Notes: generated by a model not told the origin, from the sequence alone. A stretch of DNA of 64,000 bases from Nemania diffusa (GCA_038501195.1 JBBPUQ010000007.1:1093501-1157500); one strand, 5' to 3'; positions 1-13,297 are shown, counted from the stretch's first letter. Numbers and translations: made by a program.

Positions 1-243
1 GGTAATCCGGCATGCTATCACAAAGGTCATGAGTCGGAAGACAAACCGACAGTCGACATCGGGCAGCTAGTTGAGTATTATTTCTACGTACCCTCGCCTC
101 TGCGTTCCACGGCCTTGGCTCCTGATGCAGTGGACAAGTGGATTTCTATTTATTATGCCATGAATCATTTGCCAGCATACACAGTCGGGGCGAGGATGCT
201 CATCTTCCTAGTCGAAGAAGCGGAACGCAAGGCCACAACATAG
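1..243 (+). CDS. Possible 3' end of an unknown gene cut by the left window edge
   Basis: Frame 1 is open from the first base to a TAG at 241-243, giving about 80 residues. The composition is protein-like, with a YYFYVPSPLR segment, a WISIYYAMNH segment, and a charged end rich in E, R and K. No start codon lies inside the window, so if real this is a C-terminal fragment of a gene entering from the left. I do not recognise the family. An 80-codon open frame has only a few percent chance of arising in one given frame, so this is suggestive and not proven. Confidence 0.35.
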   Translation, partial: GNPACYHKGHESEDKPTVDIGQLVEYYFYVPSPLRSTALAPDAVDKWISIYYAMNHLPAYTVGARMLIFLVEEAERKATT

Positions 244-2082
244 ACAACATAGACCAGATATTAATTGCTAATACATGACAACCTCCAATGAACTCTCAGG
301 CCACACATCACCCGTCGATAGTGAATCAATGACTCCATTACATTCTCTGTGCCTACATTCTCTGTGCCCGATGCGGGGAGGCCATGTGGTCAGAGGATAC
401 ATGTGCTGCATTCTCTTGTGGCAGGCCAGGCGGGCAGTTCACATTAACTCCGGGCAACACAGCATACCTGACAGCGATACCAAGAAACACTTAGCTTGAC
501 CGGTAGGGGATTGATACGTGAGGCAGGCACAGTCTTATATGACGGGAGGCTTGTTGTCAAGGGCTGTGATTGTGAGCAGGTACGGGGACATGTTTTAGAA
601 GTGACGCGTTGGACGCTCCTGCCTTGACCAGATGTAGATGTCTTATGTAGGTAGGTAAACAACGTTCTTTACACTTGTAGCACAGAGATACCAGGTAAGC
701 ACACTCCTGATCTATGATACGCAGGTAGGTAGGTGCGTACCTCTCTATACCTGGTATACAGCCGTGGATTGCTTCGACTTTCAAGTTCCACGTGCGGCTC
801 CTACGTTGACAATTAGGTAGTACCTGCTTGCCTACCTACTGTAGTACATATCTCCTACCCACCGGGTTCTCTACCTGAAGCAAGCAACCACAACCTCAAC
901 TGCAAACACAACCATAACACAACTACTACTACTACTAGACAAGCAAGTAGGTACTCAGGTACGCCAGCGTTATCTCGAATCCTAGACCCATACCTCACAC
1001 CATACACCTCTCTCTCTCTCTCTCTTCCCCAGTCAACTTTCTCTTCGTTCAATTTTTGTCTCGTGTTATCTTCTCGTTCTAACTACCTCCTAGACTAAAC
1101 CTACTCCCTGGACCTATCTTACACACTGCATTTCTGCATCACTACTACAGTGAACTTGTTCATTTTTTCACATTGCCTATTTGTGAGACCGATCGCGGCT
1201 AGGTACCACTAAGACATTCTTGTCTTGGGACTCGAGTTGCGCATTCACTCCTTTCCTACTGTCAGTATTGTCAAGTCGGCCAGGCAGCCAAGGATACAAC
1301 CACGCACTCAGCTACTCAACCTGCAACGCTCACAACTTCACCTTCTCTATCTGCATTCTTCTTCGACAAGTCGATAGATAGATACCACTACGACCGAGGT
1401 AAGTCGGTTTGGCGCTTCCCCTCTGCCTAGGCACCTACCAACCACGAACACCACGACGCGCTGCTACCTCACTGCCACATCCCTTCCAGGCTTATTGTAT
1501 CTTGTCTCAGCTGTATCCTCCCGGCGTCCCACGATCTTCTGATAGTCTCCTCCCTCGGGCCGTCTCATTCCTCCACATCTCACACTACGCCTTTGAGACC
1601 CTTGAGGAATGCACATCCCAATATCTGTCTCTTGTTGTTGCGCTTTGCCCTTCGTCCTTAGCGTCTGTCTGCTCGCTGCCCTGGCTGCCCGGCCAATCCC
1701 AGCCACACCAATCTCTCGCGTCACTTGATCTTCCTCTCAATTATTGTGTGCCCTCGCTTCTTCGCCTTAGACAATACAGGTCCTCCCACTCCTCTCATAG
1801 CCATCCCCTATCGTCTTTGTGTTTCTCTTGTGGCCCTTGAGCTTCATGGTTGATTGATGGCCCAATCCTGCCATTTAGCGCTTTCATGCCCTTGATTGGT
1901 TTTCTTTCTTTTCTCTCGTTGCTGCCTCGATTCACAGTCACTCGTTTGCTTGTTATGGTAGTCGATTGACACGCGCTGATGATCTAGTCACTCGTTATCT
2001 GTTCCCTGTTGTCCCGCGCGATACCCTCATTTTTAGAACTGTGCCCATCTTGATAACTTCGTTTTCCTATCACGCCGCAATC
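244..2082. promoter_or_regulatory. Upstream/5' leader region of the GH17 glucanase
   Basis: No convincing gene is seen. From about 780 to 2080 the plus strand is strongly pyrimidine-rich, as is typical of fungal promoters and long 5' leaders. It includes an ACT triplet run near 925-940 and a (CT)9 run at 1008-1025. A textbook donor, GAG|GTAAGT, sits at 1399, and candidate acceptors lie near 1880 and 1988. A 5'-UTR intron is therefore plausible but unproven. GTAGGTAGGTA tracts occur at about 650-660 and 722-733. Confidence 0.5.
1008..1025. repeat. (CT)9 microsatellite in glucanase 5' region
   Basis: Perfect CT dinucleotide run in a pyrimidine-rich leader. Such CT boxes are common just upstream of transcription starts in filamentous fungi. 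A regulatory role is inference. Confidence 0.8.
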
Positions 2083-3516
2083 ATGAGACTGTCTGCAATC
2101 TCTATTGCCGTTTCCGCTCTTCTTCACCTGTCTTTCGGACAGCTTGGTAGGTCCTATATCCAGCTCCTGCACCTGTCATGGAATAGGAACAACAACAAGA
2201 GTAGCTGAACTAACTGGCTACTAGCACATCGCCATGGCGGTTACCGACACCGAGCCAATCGTGCCTTCGTTGAGAAGAGAGACAAACTCACGATGAGCGA
2301 TACTGCATTCCCTGAAGGCACAGAATTTCCCGAGGTTGTTATCTATGTTGACCAGAATGGAAATCCTCTTCGCACGGCTACCGAAACAGTCGTCTATATG
2401 CCTATGGAAACATCGCCTCCTAACAAGACTTCCAGTCTTACCCATCCAACTCCTTCAAGCGCTCCACCACTGCCCGATTCTGCACCCCCAGTAGTGGCAC
2501 CTGCTCCTGTCTCGCCACCATCTCCCTCACCACTGAGTACTGAGTCGGCTCCAGGGCCGAGCTCTAAGCAGCAGCCCGGTTCGGCAGCCACATCAGCCCC
2601 CACTCCATCATCAGAGTCCCTTCCCCAACCTAATCCGTATCCTACTCAACCAAGTACATACCCTGCCCAGCCAGATACGTACCCGACCCAGCCATATACA
2701 CCCTCGTCTGGCAGCGATCTTCACGGTGTTACTTATTCACCCTACAAGGGCGATAGCAACTGCAAAACGGAAGCTGAGGTCGACAGAGACTTCTCTCTCT
2801 TCTCCAAGGATTATGGGGTTGTCCGTCTGTACGGCGTGGACTGTGACCAAGTTTCCACAGTGTCCAAGGCAGCTAAGAAGTATGGCAATAAACTCTTCTT
2901 GGGTATTTTTGATATCAATAACGTGGATTCGGCTGTAGACACTATGGCTGCTGGTCTCAACTACGACTGGAGCATGGTTGATACCGTCTCTGTTGGCAAC
3001 GAGTTAGTCAACAATGGTGGCGCGACGGCGGAACAGTCACTCGCAGCGCTCGCTAGAGCACGCTCCTGCCTGAGAGCCCGAGGGTATCAAGGCCCTGTGG
3101 TGGTGGTGGACACATTCGTCGCAGTTCTCGCGCACCCTGAGCTTTGCGACCAATCAGATTACTGCGCTGTCAACGTCCACCCTTTCTTTGATCCTAATAC
3201 CGGAGCGCCAGAGGCTGGCAACTTTGTGAATTCTATGATGCAGGATATCCGAGGCAAGCTAGCTGATCCGAGCAAGCGCGTCGTGGTAACAGAGACGGGT
3301 TGGCCTTGGCAAGGCCAGCCCAACGGTGCCGCCATTCCCGGACTAGACCACCAATCTACAGCCATTTCGTCGATTAAGGGCGCATTCAGCAGCAATGCTG
3401 CTGACGTGTTCCTATTCACGGCCTTCAATGACCTATGGAAGAAGCCAGAAGCGAGCACGTTTATGGCTGAGCAATTTTGGGGTATGGGGGGACGATACTC
3501 GCCGAGCGACGAGTAA
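2083..3516 (+). CDS. Secreted GH17 beta-1,3-glucanase (Scw4/Scw10/Mp65-like cell wall glucanase)
   Basis: Two exons, 2083-2146 and 2225-3516, separated by a 78-bp intron, encode 451 residues. The ATG at 2083 gives a hydrophobic signal peptide (about residues 1-19), followed by a His/Arg-rich stretch and a Lys-Arg site near residue 40. A Pro/Ser/Thr-rich linker (about 75-175) contains repeated YPTQP-type units. The GH17 domain (about 185-445) starts at GVTYSPY. Its two expected catalytic glutamates are visible: E281 in VGNE (acid/base) and E378 in VTETGWPW (nucleophile). GH17 enzymes of this type cleave or transglycosylate beta-1,3-glucan in the wall. No C-terminal hydrophobic tail is present, so the protein is predicted to be secreted or wall-bound without a GPI anchor. 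It is convergent with the FKS1 glucan synthase gene. The family is certain, but the exact orthologue among the SCW/Btg paralogues is not. Confidence 0.93.
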
Positions 3517-5236
3517 AGCAGAGGGAGAAGAGGGTGATATGGTGGGTTTGAAGGAAGCTTACGCGCACAAGACAGGAATACGATGGACAAAACTTGGCTG
3601 ATGATGGGAAATGAAGCAGTTTGGTTGGAAGGTATATGAACTGGAATTGTTGTACGATTTTGCAAGCATGCTTCCTTTTCGCAGTTAAAAATACATGATG
3701 CAAACTGAATATTGCTTCTAATCCCGTCTCATGATCTGCACTAAATATTCCGTAGCAACGATATGCTCAAAGTAGTCACTGTCCTGCCATATCTAACATG
3801 GTGTGTGAATCTGCCTACTCTAGCGATGGCAACTCGAGAATTTCTTACGCATCATCTGGTATCTTTATCTCCCTTCGGCGCCCCTTGTCTTATACTACCC
3901 GCCATCAAAGCAATTTACTTCTAGAGAAGAGGCCGACTTTATAACAGATGCTCACACATTCTTGCCTCACGGCCAATAAATAATAGATAGGATTATAGAT
4001 GCTATGGGGTTCAATCTCACAGCTGGCTATATGATCTTCTCCCAAGTAAGTTTGCTCCATAATTTTGACACCGGAGGGTAATATAAAGTGGTCTACATCT
4101 TAATCAACCTTCTACCGTTCATTGACACTATGGTCGAATCACTATTATCATATTTAAGTACCTATTCCATTTTTCCCCTCGGCATATTTTCTACGAGAAT
4201 CATTATATCCTTATCCGTAATCAGTACTAGCCTAAGGACTGAATTAGTTATGAATCTGTCGGGTTTGGGGGAGGAGGGGAGGGCGAGTGTTTGGTGGATT
4301 TGGTTACCTTATGTATTAGGTAGCTCAACTAGAAAGAATGGACTTACTGATTCGACATATCTATTCTCGATGCTCATCATAGATACTACGAAAACTGAAA
4401 AAGAAAAACGGAGTGACAAATTGTATGTTGTAGAGGGCAGCAATCGCGCATTGTCCTCTCTCTGCCCATTTTTTCTCACCCGATCTACTTTCATCATAAA
4501 GTGCACAACTGTGTAAATCGTGTAAGCTTTGGTAAATAGAACCCGTGAGACGTAGGTAGCGATGCCGTCCCATGAGTTTCGAAGTAGAGGTTCAGTGGGT
4601 TTCACGGCTACGAAGACGACTGTATCATGCTCGTCGAACTTATTGTCAATTTTGCTCAGTGGTTCGTACTTCTCGTTTCATGGGATGCTTTCTAGAAGAG
4701 ATTGCCACTGTTAGGCATCAAGCTTGACCTACGCAGTAGTATCCTAGGAGGAGTTTGACAGTGGTGCAGTAGCTTCCAGAAAGCGACGACTCACTCTAGC
4801 AACAACTCTACGCATGCACCTCTTCATGTCATTTAGATGACCAATAATAGGCGCAGATCAAAGCGAGGCTCATGGCAAGATACGTCGTATTGGTATGCAC
4901 AAGGTGAATTTCTAGCTACTCAACCACGTACTTATATTAGGTCAGGGGGCAAAAAGTTCACGAGAGCCGTCTGAACACACAAAGTCAACCATCATGTAAA
5001 TGCAACAATTAAGACCACCTTATCGTTTGCAGAAAAAGAAACCAAGTATCTATGCCGGCAAGTCTAACGGAACATAATAGCAAAAAAATAATGTGTACCA
5101 GGCCACCTTTACAAATCATTACACGAGCGCCCCAAATTGGTGGTAAGCTTCGCCTCGAAGCCGATCTGATCCAGGCAGAACCATTATTCGTCGGCACGAG
5201 GCCATCTTCCTATAGTACAGGAATTCATAAAACAAT
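3517..5236. other. Convergent intergenic region between GH17 and FKS1
   Basis: 1.7 kb holding the 3' ends of both genes. The middle (about 3700-4700) is AT-rich. AATAAA-type polyadenylation signals are possible, for example near 3975 in the glucanase orientation. The short open frames here have no domain features and are taken as chance. Confidence 0.6.
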
Positions 5237-8200
5237 CTAGAGGAATCGGAACTTGTTCGAATCAGACGAATCAGTCGACTGAGCAGTTGACTCTGTCCTT
5301 GAAGCCGTGCCAGGCCCCGTGTAACCAGGAGAACCTGTACCCGTCTGATTACGGCCCCGTGTGTTATCTCTCTCCTTCCAGTTATCCGGCTGAACCAAGG
5401 GGAAGGGCAAACTGTTGTTCAGGCTGTTTATAAGTTTGGTGTTAAGGATTAACTTGCCACCGACCGCAGGCCCAACAATGAGGGCGACGAAAACAATCAA
5501 CAGAGTAAAATACAGCACGGCATAGCGGATCACCCGTCTTCTACGCAGTTTGGACTGCTTCATTGAATAGATGGGTGGTCGAATTTGACGACTAGAAAAG
5601 TTAGTTATGAACCAGGTACAGGTAGGCTAATGAAGAGGTTGACATACCTTGGGCGTAGCCAGAATAGCATGATTGAATGTAGCTTGTCAATCTGCGGAAC
5701 AAGAATGATGGGTAACATGATAAAGAGGAGGACATGGCCAAGAATGAAATCGGCGGCGAACATGCTCAGCTCCGTGATCTTGCACAGGAACTCACGGGCT
5801 GGCTGAGAAACGGTGTGCCAACCCATAGAATACCACTTGCCCGTCCAGAACGCGATGTTGGCCTGATCCGTTTTAAGCTCGCGGGTTAGAGCAGTCGAGA
5901 TAATGAGCTTGAGCACAAAGCGTTGGATAGCAACGACGGTGATCATTCCTAGGAGTGTCTTTGTGAAGTCAAAGCCTTCGAGGAAAAACATAACCTCGAA
6001 GAAGATAAGTAGAGCAATCACAGCGATAGCATGGGCTATAGCAGCTAAAACGCTTCCAAATTTCTTGCAGCACATGCTCAGAAGGGGGCCTGCGCAACAA
6101 GCTAGCGCGAAGAAGAAGAATAAGACACCGGCGTTGATAGCGATGGGCGCAAATGCGACAATAGCCACACGGATGAGGGACGATGTAGCCTTGGCAGTGG
6201 GGTCGTTGTCAATCACACCGGTCTGGGCATTGATGAAGAGGTATGGAATAAGAGTCGACGCAACAAGCAACAGGGGAGAAATGATTTCACCTAAGAAGAC
6301 ATTGGTGAAAGATGCACGTGGGACATCGGCGGACAGCTTGGCAGTTGGATCACCCAAGGCTTTGCGCTTATAACCTGTGATTCTGGTACGGGACAGGCGA
6401 CAGTAGGCAATCCACGAGGATGAGTGTGATCGCGAGTTGCCACGAGATAGCCATCGAAGGAAATCGCGGTAGTCGATAAAGAAATCATTCCACGCGAATT
6501 GATGCGGGTTGTAGAGGAATGGGCAGATCACGAGAGCAAGCAGAGAAATCCAGAAATAAATGAGGGCAGCCTGCCAAACAGTCAAGCATGCGAACAGTAA
6601 CGACAACAGGAGACGCGATCCCATGTATATGCATGGTCCGGCGAAGCGCGAATACAAGACTCCGAAGGGAATACGAGCAGTCGCAAAACCGCGACCAGTT
6701 CCGATATAGCGAGCACCACCAAAAGAGAGATCCTGCGTGACTGAATTGGCATAGATTTGGGTGACGAAGACCTCAAATAGCGGAGAACCAGAAAAGAATT
6801 GTTTAGTGAAACGTGTTGCAGCACGAAGAACACCGCGTTCCGTAAGCTCCTGAACAACTAGAGGAATATAGGCCAAGAAGAAGACGACAAAGATCGAAAT
6901 AACGCATCGCCACATCCAGTCCATGAGAGCATTAGTGTTGTTGCAACCAGTAGGGAACAATGGATCGGTGATAGGGACGTTGGGGTTGTAGTCGCAAGCG
7001 ACCGTCTCGTGTCGGATGACTCCGATATTGATAGCGACAAGCATGAATATTTGAACCGAGAGAAGAATGAATATGTTCTGGACATGGAAACCAGCATGGG
7101 CATAGTAGAAGGACAAGAAACGGTCCAAGGGCAATTGTGTTCCGAGATAATAATATTCGCGGGAGAGGAGTTGTTCACCCATACCAGTTCCAATCTTGGT
7201 CGTGAAATTGAGAATTGAACCAAAACCCAAATCACGACCCTTACCACACTGGTAATATTCGCAATGCTTGATACGGCCACCACGCAACATCGCAGTCATA
7301 CCGGCATAGATATCTTCGTTCAAGTGCAAACCCTTTTGAGCCTTGGACACGCCACCTCGAGTAGTCATAAATATACCATTGAGGAAATCTGGATGACCAT
7401 AGTGGAGTTTACCACCGATCTGCGCCAAGGTTCTCGCGAACAAGGTACCAAATGTCTGTTCCTTACCAGCCGCGACATCGCCAAGGATACCAATATTCTC
7501 GGAGAAAATGTACTCGCGAGCACCCAGGATAGCAACGGGGGCATTAACCTCGTTTTTGATGCCCGGGGTATACGGCGAGACATTATCCGTCTTCATCTCC
7601 TCGAATTCGGCTAAGACAGACCGGATCTTCAAACATTCTTCCAAGTAGTTGTCTTGGTTGGCGTCGATGAGCTGGATATATTCACCACGGTAGAATATGA
7701 TGCAGTGGTTTTGATTATCAGACTTGCCATCTCCAAGAACGGGGTTACCAGAGAGTTGAATGCGGAACTTCGGCTTTCTTAGACCATTCTCCATAACCTC
7801 GGAATGGCCATCGATCAGAGCAGAGTAGATACGAGGTTCTTCACCTTCAGCCACAGGAGCTTCTTCATCCAGATAGGCAATTTGTAGGTCGGGATAGGCT
7901 CGAAGAAGGAACTCGGCGTTTTCCATTTCTTCTTTCTTGAACTTGGCGAATCTTTGCATCGAAACAATAAGCTTGAACTTGCGGCGCGCCATTCTCTCCA
8001 GCTCACGCTCTAGCTTGTCCGAGTTACCGCCAAACATCTGAACAACTTCAGGGTTCTCGACGCGGTATAGGAGCTTGATGGCACGGCTGTAGTTCATGAA
8101 ACCAGATATAGTACGGTAGAGGGTCTGTGACCGAAGCGATGCCCATATTCTAGTTCTCAGCGTGTATTCTGGGGCTGAGGATTTGAATCCAATGCAGTAG

Positions 8201-11149
8201 AACGGCAGGTCGTCAATCTTGCTCTTGGCATCGTCCTTTTCGTTCTTCTCGAAGTCTCCATTAAATTGCGAGGTCTCATCGGCGAGGATCTTAGTATCTT
8301 TGACGAAGCAGTCCCATTCATGAGGATGAAGCTGCTTGAGGTACTCAAGCATAGTGACACGGGAGTACGGTTCATCTTCGCGGATGATCTCTCTTAGCGA
8401 AAGCAGAATCTTCTCACTGTAGTGAGGAATCAATACACAGAAAGTAGGCATGTTGTCAACTGGTAGTGGTTCCGGAATTGGCATTGAGAGAGATTGTGCG
8501 AAGAAAGATAGACGACGCTCCGCCTCGCTATGCGTCGGGAAAAATTCTGTCTTGAACGAGTGATCCTCCTGTGAAACAAAGAATGTGGGCGCCCGAAGAG
8601 TACGTTTGCCTTCCTGTTCAGATGGCACCTGGTGATACAACAGTTTTTGAACGTGATCAATGGCTAGCAGATGCTCTCTGTACATGGAAATCACAATAGC
8701 GTTCCATATCTGAGATATCAATACTTTCGGCTTGTACTTGATCTCCATGTCGGTCGTTGCCAAGATCTTGGAGTAGATGCGTTTCGGCAGGCGAGAAAAG
8801 ATGTTTCGCCACGGGGTCAGGATTGAGGAACCGAGGTAAAACGATCTCGCAATAGAGAAGACCGTATTGATTAACACATACCAAAGATAAGTGTCCAGGA
8901 AGAAGAAGAAGAGATCCGTTACAACCATGAGAACAAGCAACACGATTTGCTGATGTTTGCATAGAATATTTCCAATTTCATGATCACCGAGGCAGGTACT
9001 CACATCTATGAGCGCTGTGTAACGAAGCGCATCACGGAAAGAAAGCGTCAGATATTTGTAGGATTCACCGAATTTGGCTCCAAAGACAGCGGTCCACAAG
9101 AAGTAGGACAGTGCACGGTCGTTGCCTTTGAGGTGAGGCCAACTTGCTGTAAAAGTTTGACTTGCCACATACTGTCGCGAATTCTTCGTTAGGTAGCTCC
9201 CGAAGAGAGCTCCTAGCGGCATAATGGAGAAGAATATATAAGTCAATATGGCGATGATGAACTGGACAATGGCTAAGGGCTTTGCTACCGGTCCTTTTTG
9301 TGCATCTTTGATACCGAAGACATAGACACTAGGACCGACGTTGAGAGCAAAAACGACCAAGAGGAACAGAAGGCGTTTGGTTAAATGCTGAGCACCAGCC
9401 CAGCGCCTAGGTACGTATGCCCATTCGGCGCATGTCGCCAGGATTTGAATCAAAGACGCGATGCCACCTCCTATAGCGACGATGGAAAACTGTGCAGCGG
9501 CGGAAGGCTGTTGATTAACTTGTTGCTCATATGCCGCTCCAACCAAGAGAGTTGGGGCGTTGTATGCAGTGTAGAACCAGAAGATGGTCAAATGGATGAT
9601 CCAAATACGATTGAAATTAACAATCAAATGGAACCATGATCGCGTCTCCTTGTATGTCTTGAAAAAGCACTTCTTCCAGTTCACGTCCTTCAACTTGAGA
9701 TATCGCTCTTGAGGAGGGACATCAATGAGCTTACTCTTGTCGCCCATAACGATGCGCTCAATACCTTCGGGATACCAGAATAACTGGTTGCAATCGTCAT
9801 ATCCGATGATCTGGGCATGATCACGCTCCCTTCGGACATATACTCCATTAGAGATCTCATATCCTTGGTCTCGGCAGTACTGATATAGAGGAGTGATGAC
9901 GTTGTTAAGGAAGGTACCCTCCTCAACTGGTTCTACCATGTTTTGGCAGGCTGGAGAATTAAGGAAGTCATCTGCACACTTGAAAATGAAGCAGAGACAC
10001 TCGGGCATGAAACGAACTTGGTTGGCTTCTCCCCAGCATAGGAGGTATAAGGCAATTTGTCGAACACGGTCATGCTGCGACATACGATTCATTCGAGTCT
10101 TCCATCGGTATTCAGCAGCTTCGAGACTATCATCACCCTCGAGATCTTCTAGAACTTGTTCTTCGCTCTGATCCCCCTTCTTGCTCTTCTTGGCCTTCTT
10201 CTTGTTCTTTTTCTTACCGCTCATGTTGGCGAATCCGACGGCGTCGTCAAGATCCAAATGAGCCGCAAAATACCACTTGCGGTAGTTGGCATTGTCGCCA
10301 CCAATGTAATCAGCATGCAGAGATAAGAGAGCCTGGTTTGGCGTCATTCGCGATGCACGAGAGTCTAGCAAGACCATCAGGTGGTCGTACATGTTCCGCA
10401 TGCTGTCGCGCTGAAAGCCGAACTTAGCCGTTAAATCAAGGAAGATATCTTCGACCTCTTCTTTTGACAACGGAATCTGTGCATCTGATGTCCAGGCAGG
10501 ATAGGGCTCTCTCGATCGCTGGTCAGTTGGAATGGCTCCACCGTAATCCATTCCGTAATTGGGAGTCGAGGCTCCTGACGAGCGGTTTCCGCCGTATGAT
10601 ATTTGCGACGAAGGCGGTCGGTAGCCACGGGCTTGGCCATCATTGTAGCTTTCATACCGTTCATCGCCACGGCCGTAATAATCCATATCTGTGGCACGAG
10701 CCATATCAGATCTCATGGTGAAGTCACTAAAGGTTTCCGATTCTTCTTCTGAGTCCCCACGGCGGCGAGGCTGTGCACCGGTCTGGGCGTTCTGGTCGTA
10801 ATAGCCCCCATTGCCATCATCGTAATACTCGTTCTGATATCTGTCGTTGCCGTCGTAATAGCCGCCATCCTGGTGGTACGGGTTGTTGGCGTCTGCATTG
10901 TAATAACCACTAATCAAGCAATTAGTCCTCTGATCATCCTGAGAGCTTGTGCTCCGAATTCTTGTCATCTTACGATTCATCATAGTAGCCATCATTATGC
11001 TGTTGGCCGTGGGGGGCATCGTAGCCGTTATTGTGCTGGTCATAGTATTGACCATTGTGTTCGTCTTGGTAGTACGAATCCGTATTTTGGCCGTGGCCGT
11101 ACCCATCACGGTACTCTTGTTGGCCACCGCCTCCTGGGTAGCCCGACAT
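5237..11149 (-). CDS. FKS1: 1,3-beta-glucan synthase catalytic subunit (GT48)
   Basis: Three exons on the minus strand, 11149-10974, 10909-5648 and 5591-5237, encode 1930 residues. This is the usual Fks1 length. The first exon gives a Gly/Tyr/Gln/Asp-rich N-terminus starting MSGYPGG, as in other filamentous-fungal Fks1 proteins. A membrane-segment cluster begins near residue 490. The large cytosolic catalytic loop follows, with conserved blocks such as [25 protein letters not shown] and [17 protein letters not shown], and then a second membrane cluster runs to near residue 1880. The last intron is placed by the conserved junction [13 protein letters not shown]. The protein sits in the plasma membrane and polymerises UDP-glucose into the main wall glucan under Rho1 control. 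It is the echinocandin target. Hot spot 1 reads YLTLSFRDA (678-686), with Tyr and Ala where yeast has F639 and P647. Hot spot 2 starts at D1389. Confidence 0.98.
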
Positions 11150-13297
11150 CTTGGTGATTGACGAGCTGTAGCTGGAAAGACCTAGGACCCTATTGTGCAG
11201 ATCCGTCAGTCCATGTAAGAACGAGCTGAGATGATACCCGCAAGAGCTTGTTTACCCACCGGTTCAGTTCATTGATGTGGTGCGTGGGCTAGGGCGCGCC
11301 GAAACGACAAATAGATCCGCGTTGTCGATTAATAATTAATAGAGTTTTATTCTTTCAATGTGGCCGGCCACAAGACGATGTATTTGTGACAGTGCGTGAT
11401 AATACAATCGGTCAGGAAACCACGGGTGACGTGATTCAGTCGAATGGCGATTGATTATTGACGCGACGTATCCAGGATAGACCGTCTGGGATGATTTTTT
11501 GGAGATGTGGTTGACCTAGGGATGATTAGGCTTGGCGTACGTGCATGGGAGCGTTAAACTGGGCAATGAATTGATGCTAGGTAGGTGACGGTATGATGGT
11601 AGTGCCCTGTAGGGGGGTGATAGGGGGTACAGCGCCACTCTATTATGCAGTGAAAGCCTACAACCCAGGTAAACCTTATGATAAGATGGCGCGCTATGAC
11701 GGTTTTTGAAATGCAGAGACAAAAACACAGCAATGGGTTGTTGGTCTCGGTGGACAGGGACAATGAATTCTTCAGTCTTTCTTTTTAGGTTTGAGCGATC
11801 GATTGGCTTCTCCGTTTCAGCTTCGCCAGTCGCGGGCCAGTTTGTTGTATAGGGTGGTCGCGGGCGGATAGTCCAGGAACGAGGGAAACAACTTGGTTAA
11901 CGAACGAACAAGACACAGTCCACTTTGGCCTGTCTCTAATACTTTTGTCCTCCGGTATGGTCCCGCGATCGTCGGAACGGATAGGAAGGAGAGAAGGAGT
12001 GGGAAGTCTGGAGGAAGAAAGGTAAAAATGAGACGAAAGCGAGTGTAAATCGATTTTCACCTTTAGTTGGAGGTACTCAGCCGAAAATAGGGAAGGGGGA
12101 AAGGGGTCCACTTAGGATCTAGGATACCTAAGTAGATGATGTGGGAAAATCAAGAAAATTGTCAGAAAGGAGAGGGGGGGGATGGAACGGAAGGCATTGA
12201 CTGCCCAGGGTACCTGAGCTTAGGTACATACACATCTACAGTGCTGCATTTATCAGGGGCATATCCGCCGTGCGTAGTATACATACATACCACGGTACTG
12301 TATGTATTTCGAGAAGAAGCGGCGTGGCAAGTATACAGTGTGCTGCACTGTATTTGGACAGAGAGGGATCCACTATGTACGTACAGTAGGGTGTTTAGAA
12401 GCCGAAAAGGGGGGAAGATCGAGATGCACAAGCCCACTGGTGGTAGGAAGCAGGTGGCAAAGAGAGGGGCTGTGGCTGTGATTGTTATCGTGTTTGAACA
12501 AGTACCCACACACACACTTCAATTAGGATATACCGCACTGTAATTGTAGACCATCATCTCTACCGGCCGACAGTTTGTAGGGAATTAGTTAGAAGTTACC
12601 TCTTAGCTCTTTCTTCCACTACCCCTGCTCCTCGCCCTAACCCACCTACGATTACCAGAATAGGTCACCTTTGGCTTGAAAGCACATATAATTGGCTAGT
12701 GCTAACAACCTAGGGAGATTCTTCTCATCAGTGTTGCACCTTACTACCTATGTATGTACAAAGCAGGTACTTATACTGGAATGATATGCTGTATTCATAT
12801 AGAACAAGTCCCATCAGCACAGCAGTTTCTATACACAGCATTCCAATACCTATATGTGTGTAATGTGTAATACCTGGGTAGAAGAATATATATTTTGTTG
12901 TATTGGCAACGCTCAAAAGGCAGTGTAATGGCTAAACTATGTAGCGTGAAGTGTACACCATTGCACAGTAAATGCTATTCGGAGTATTGTAGACATGTAA
13001 GTATCTTGGATAGCACGGTTCCTCGTGACACAGACAATACTACATCGAAATCCATAGCCTGCTGTATGTATGTACATCTAGAAATACATACTGCGTAGGT
13101 CGCGCCTATCCCATGCTATGTATTTTCCCTCATCTAGTCAAAGCTGTATTTTTGTTGCGGTTCGTGGTAGTTATTATTACTTATGTGTAAATCTACAATA
13201 TGTGGTGTTGGTTTTAGCTACTGATTTATCCCTTAAAGGGATATAAAATAAAAAATTCGTTGCGTACTACATATTAGGTATACTTACACATACATAC

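Noticed and set aside
1409..1840. 143-codon frame upstream of the GH17 gene
   Set aside because: It starts without an ATG, is Ser/Pro/Leu/Cys-rich as expected from a pyrimidine-rich leader, and probably lies in a 5'-UTR intron.
8950..9003. Apparent intron in FKS1 (GTGAGT ... CAG)
   Set aside because: The stretch translates to [15 protein letters not shown], which aligns with the conserved Cys-containing segment of Fks proteins before the FFLDTYLW helix. It is coding, and the donor-like string is coincidental.
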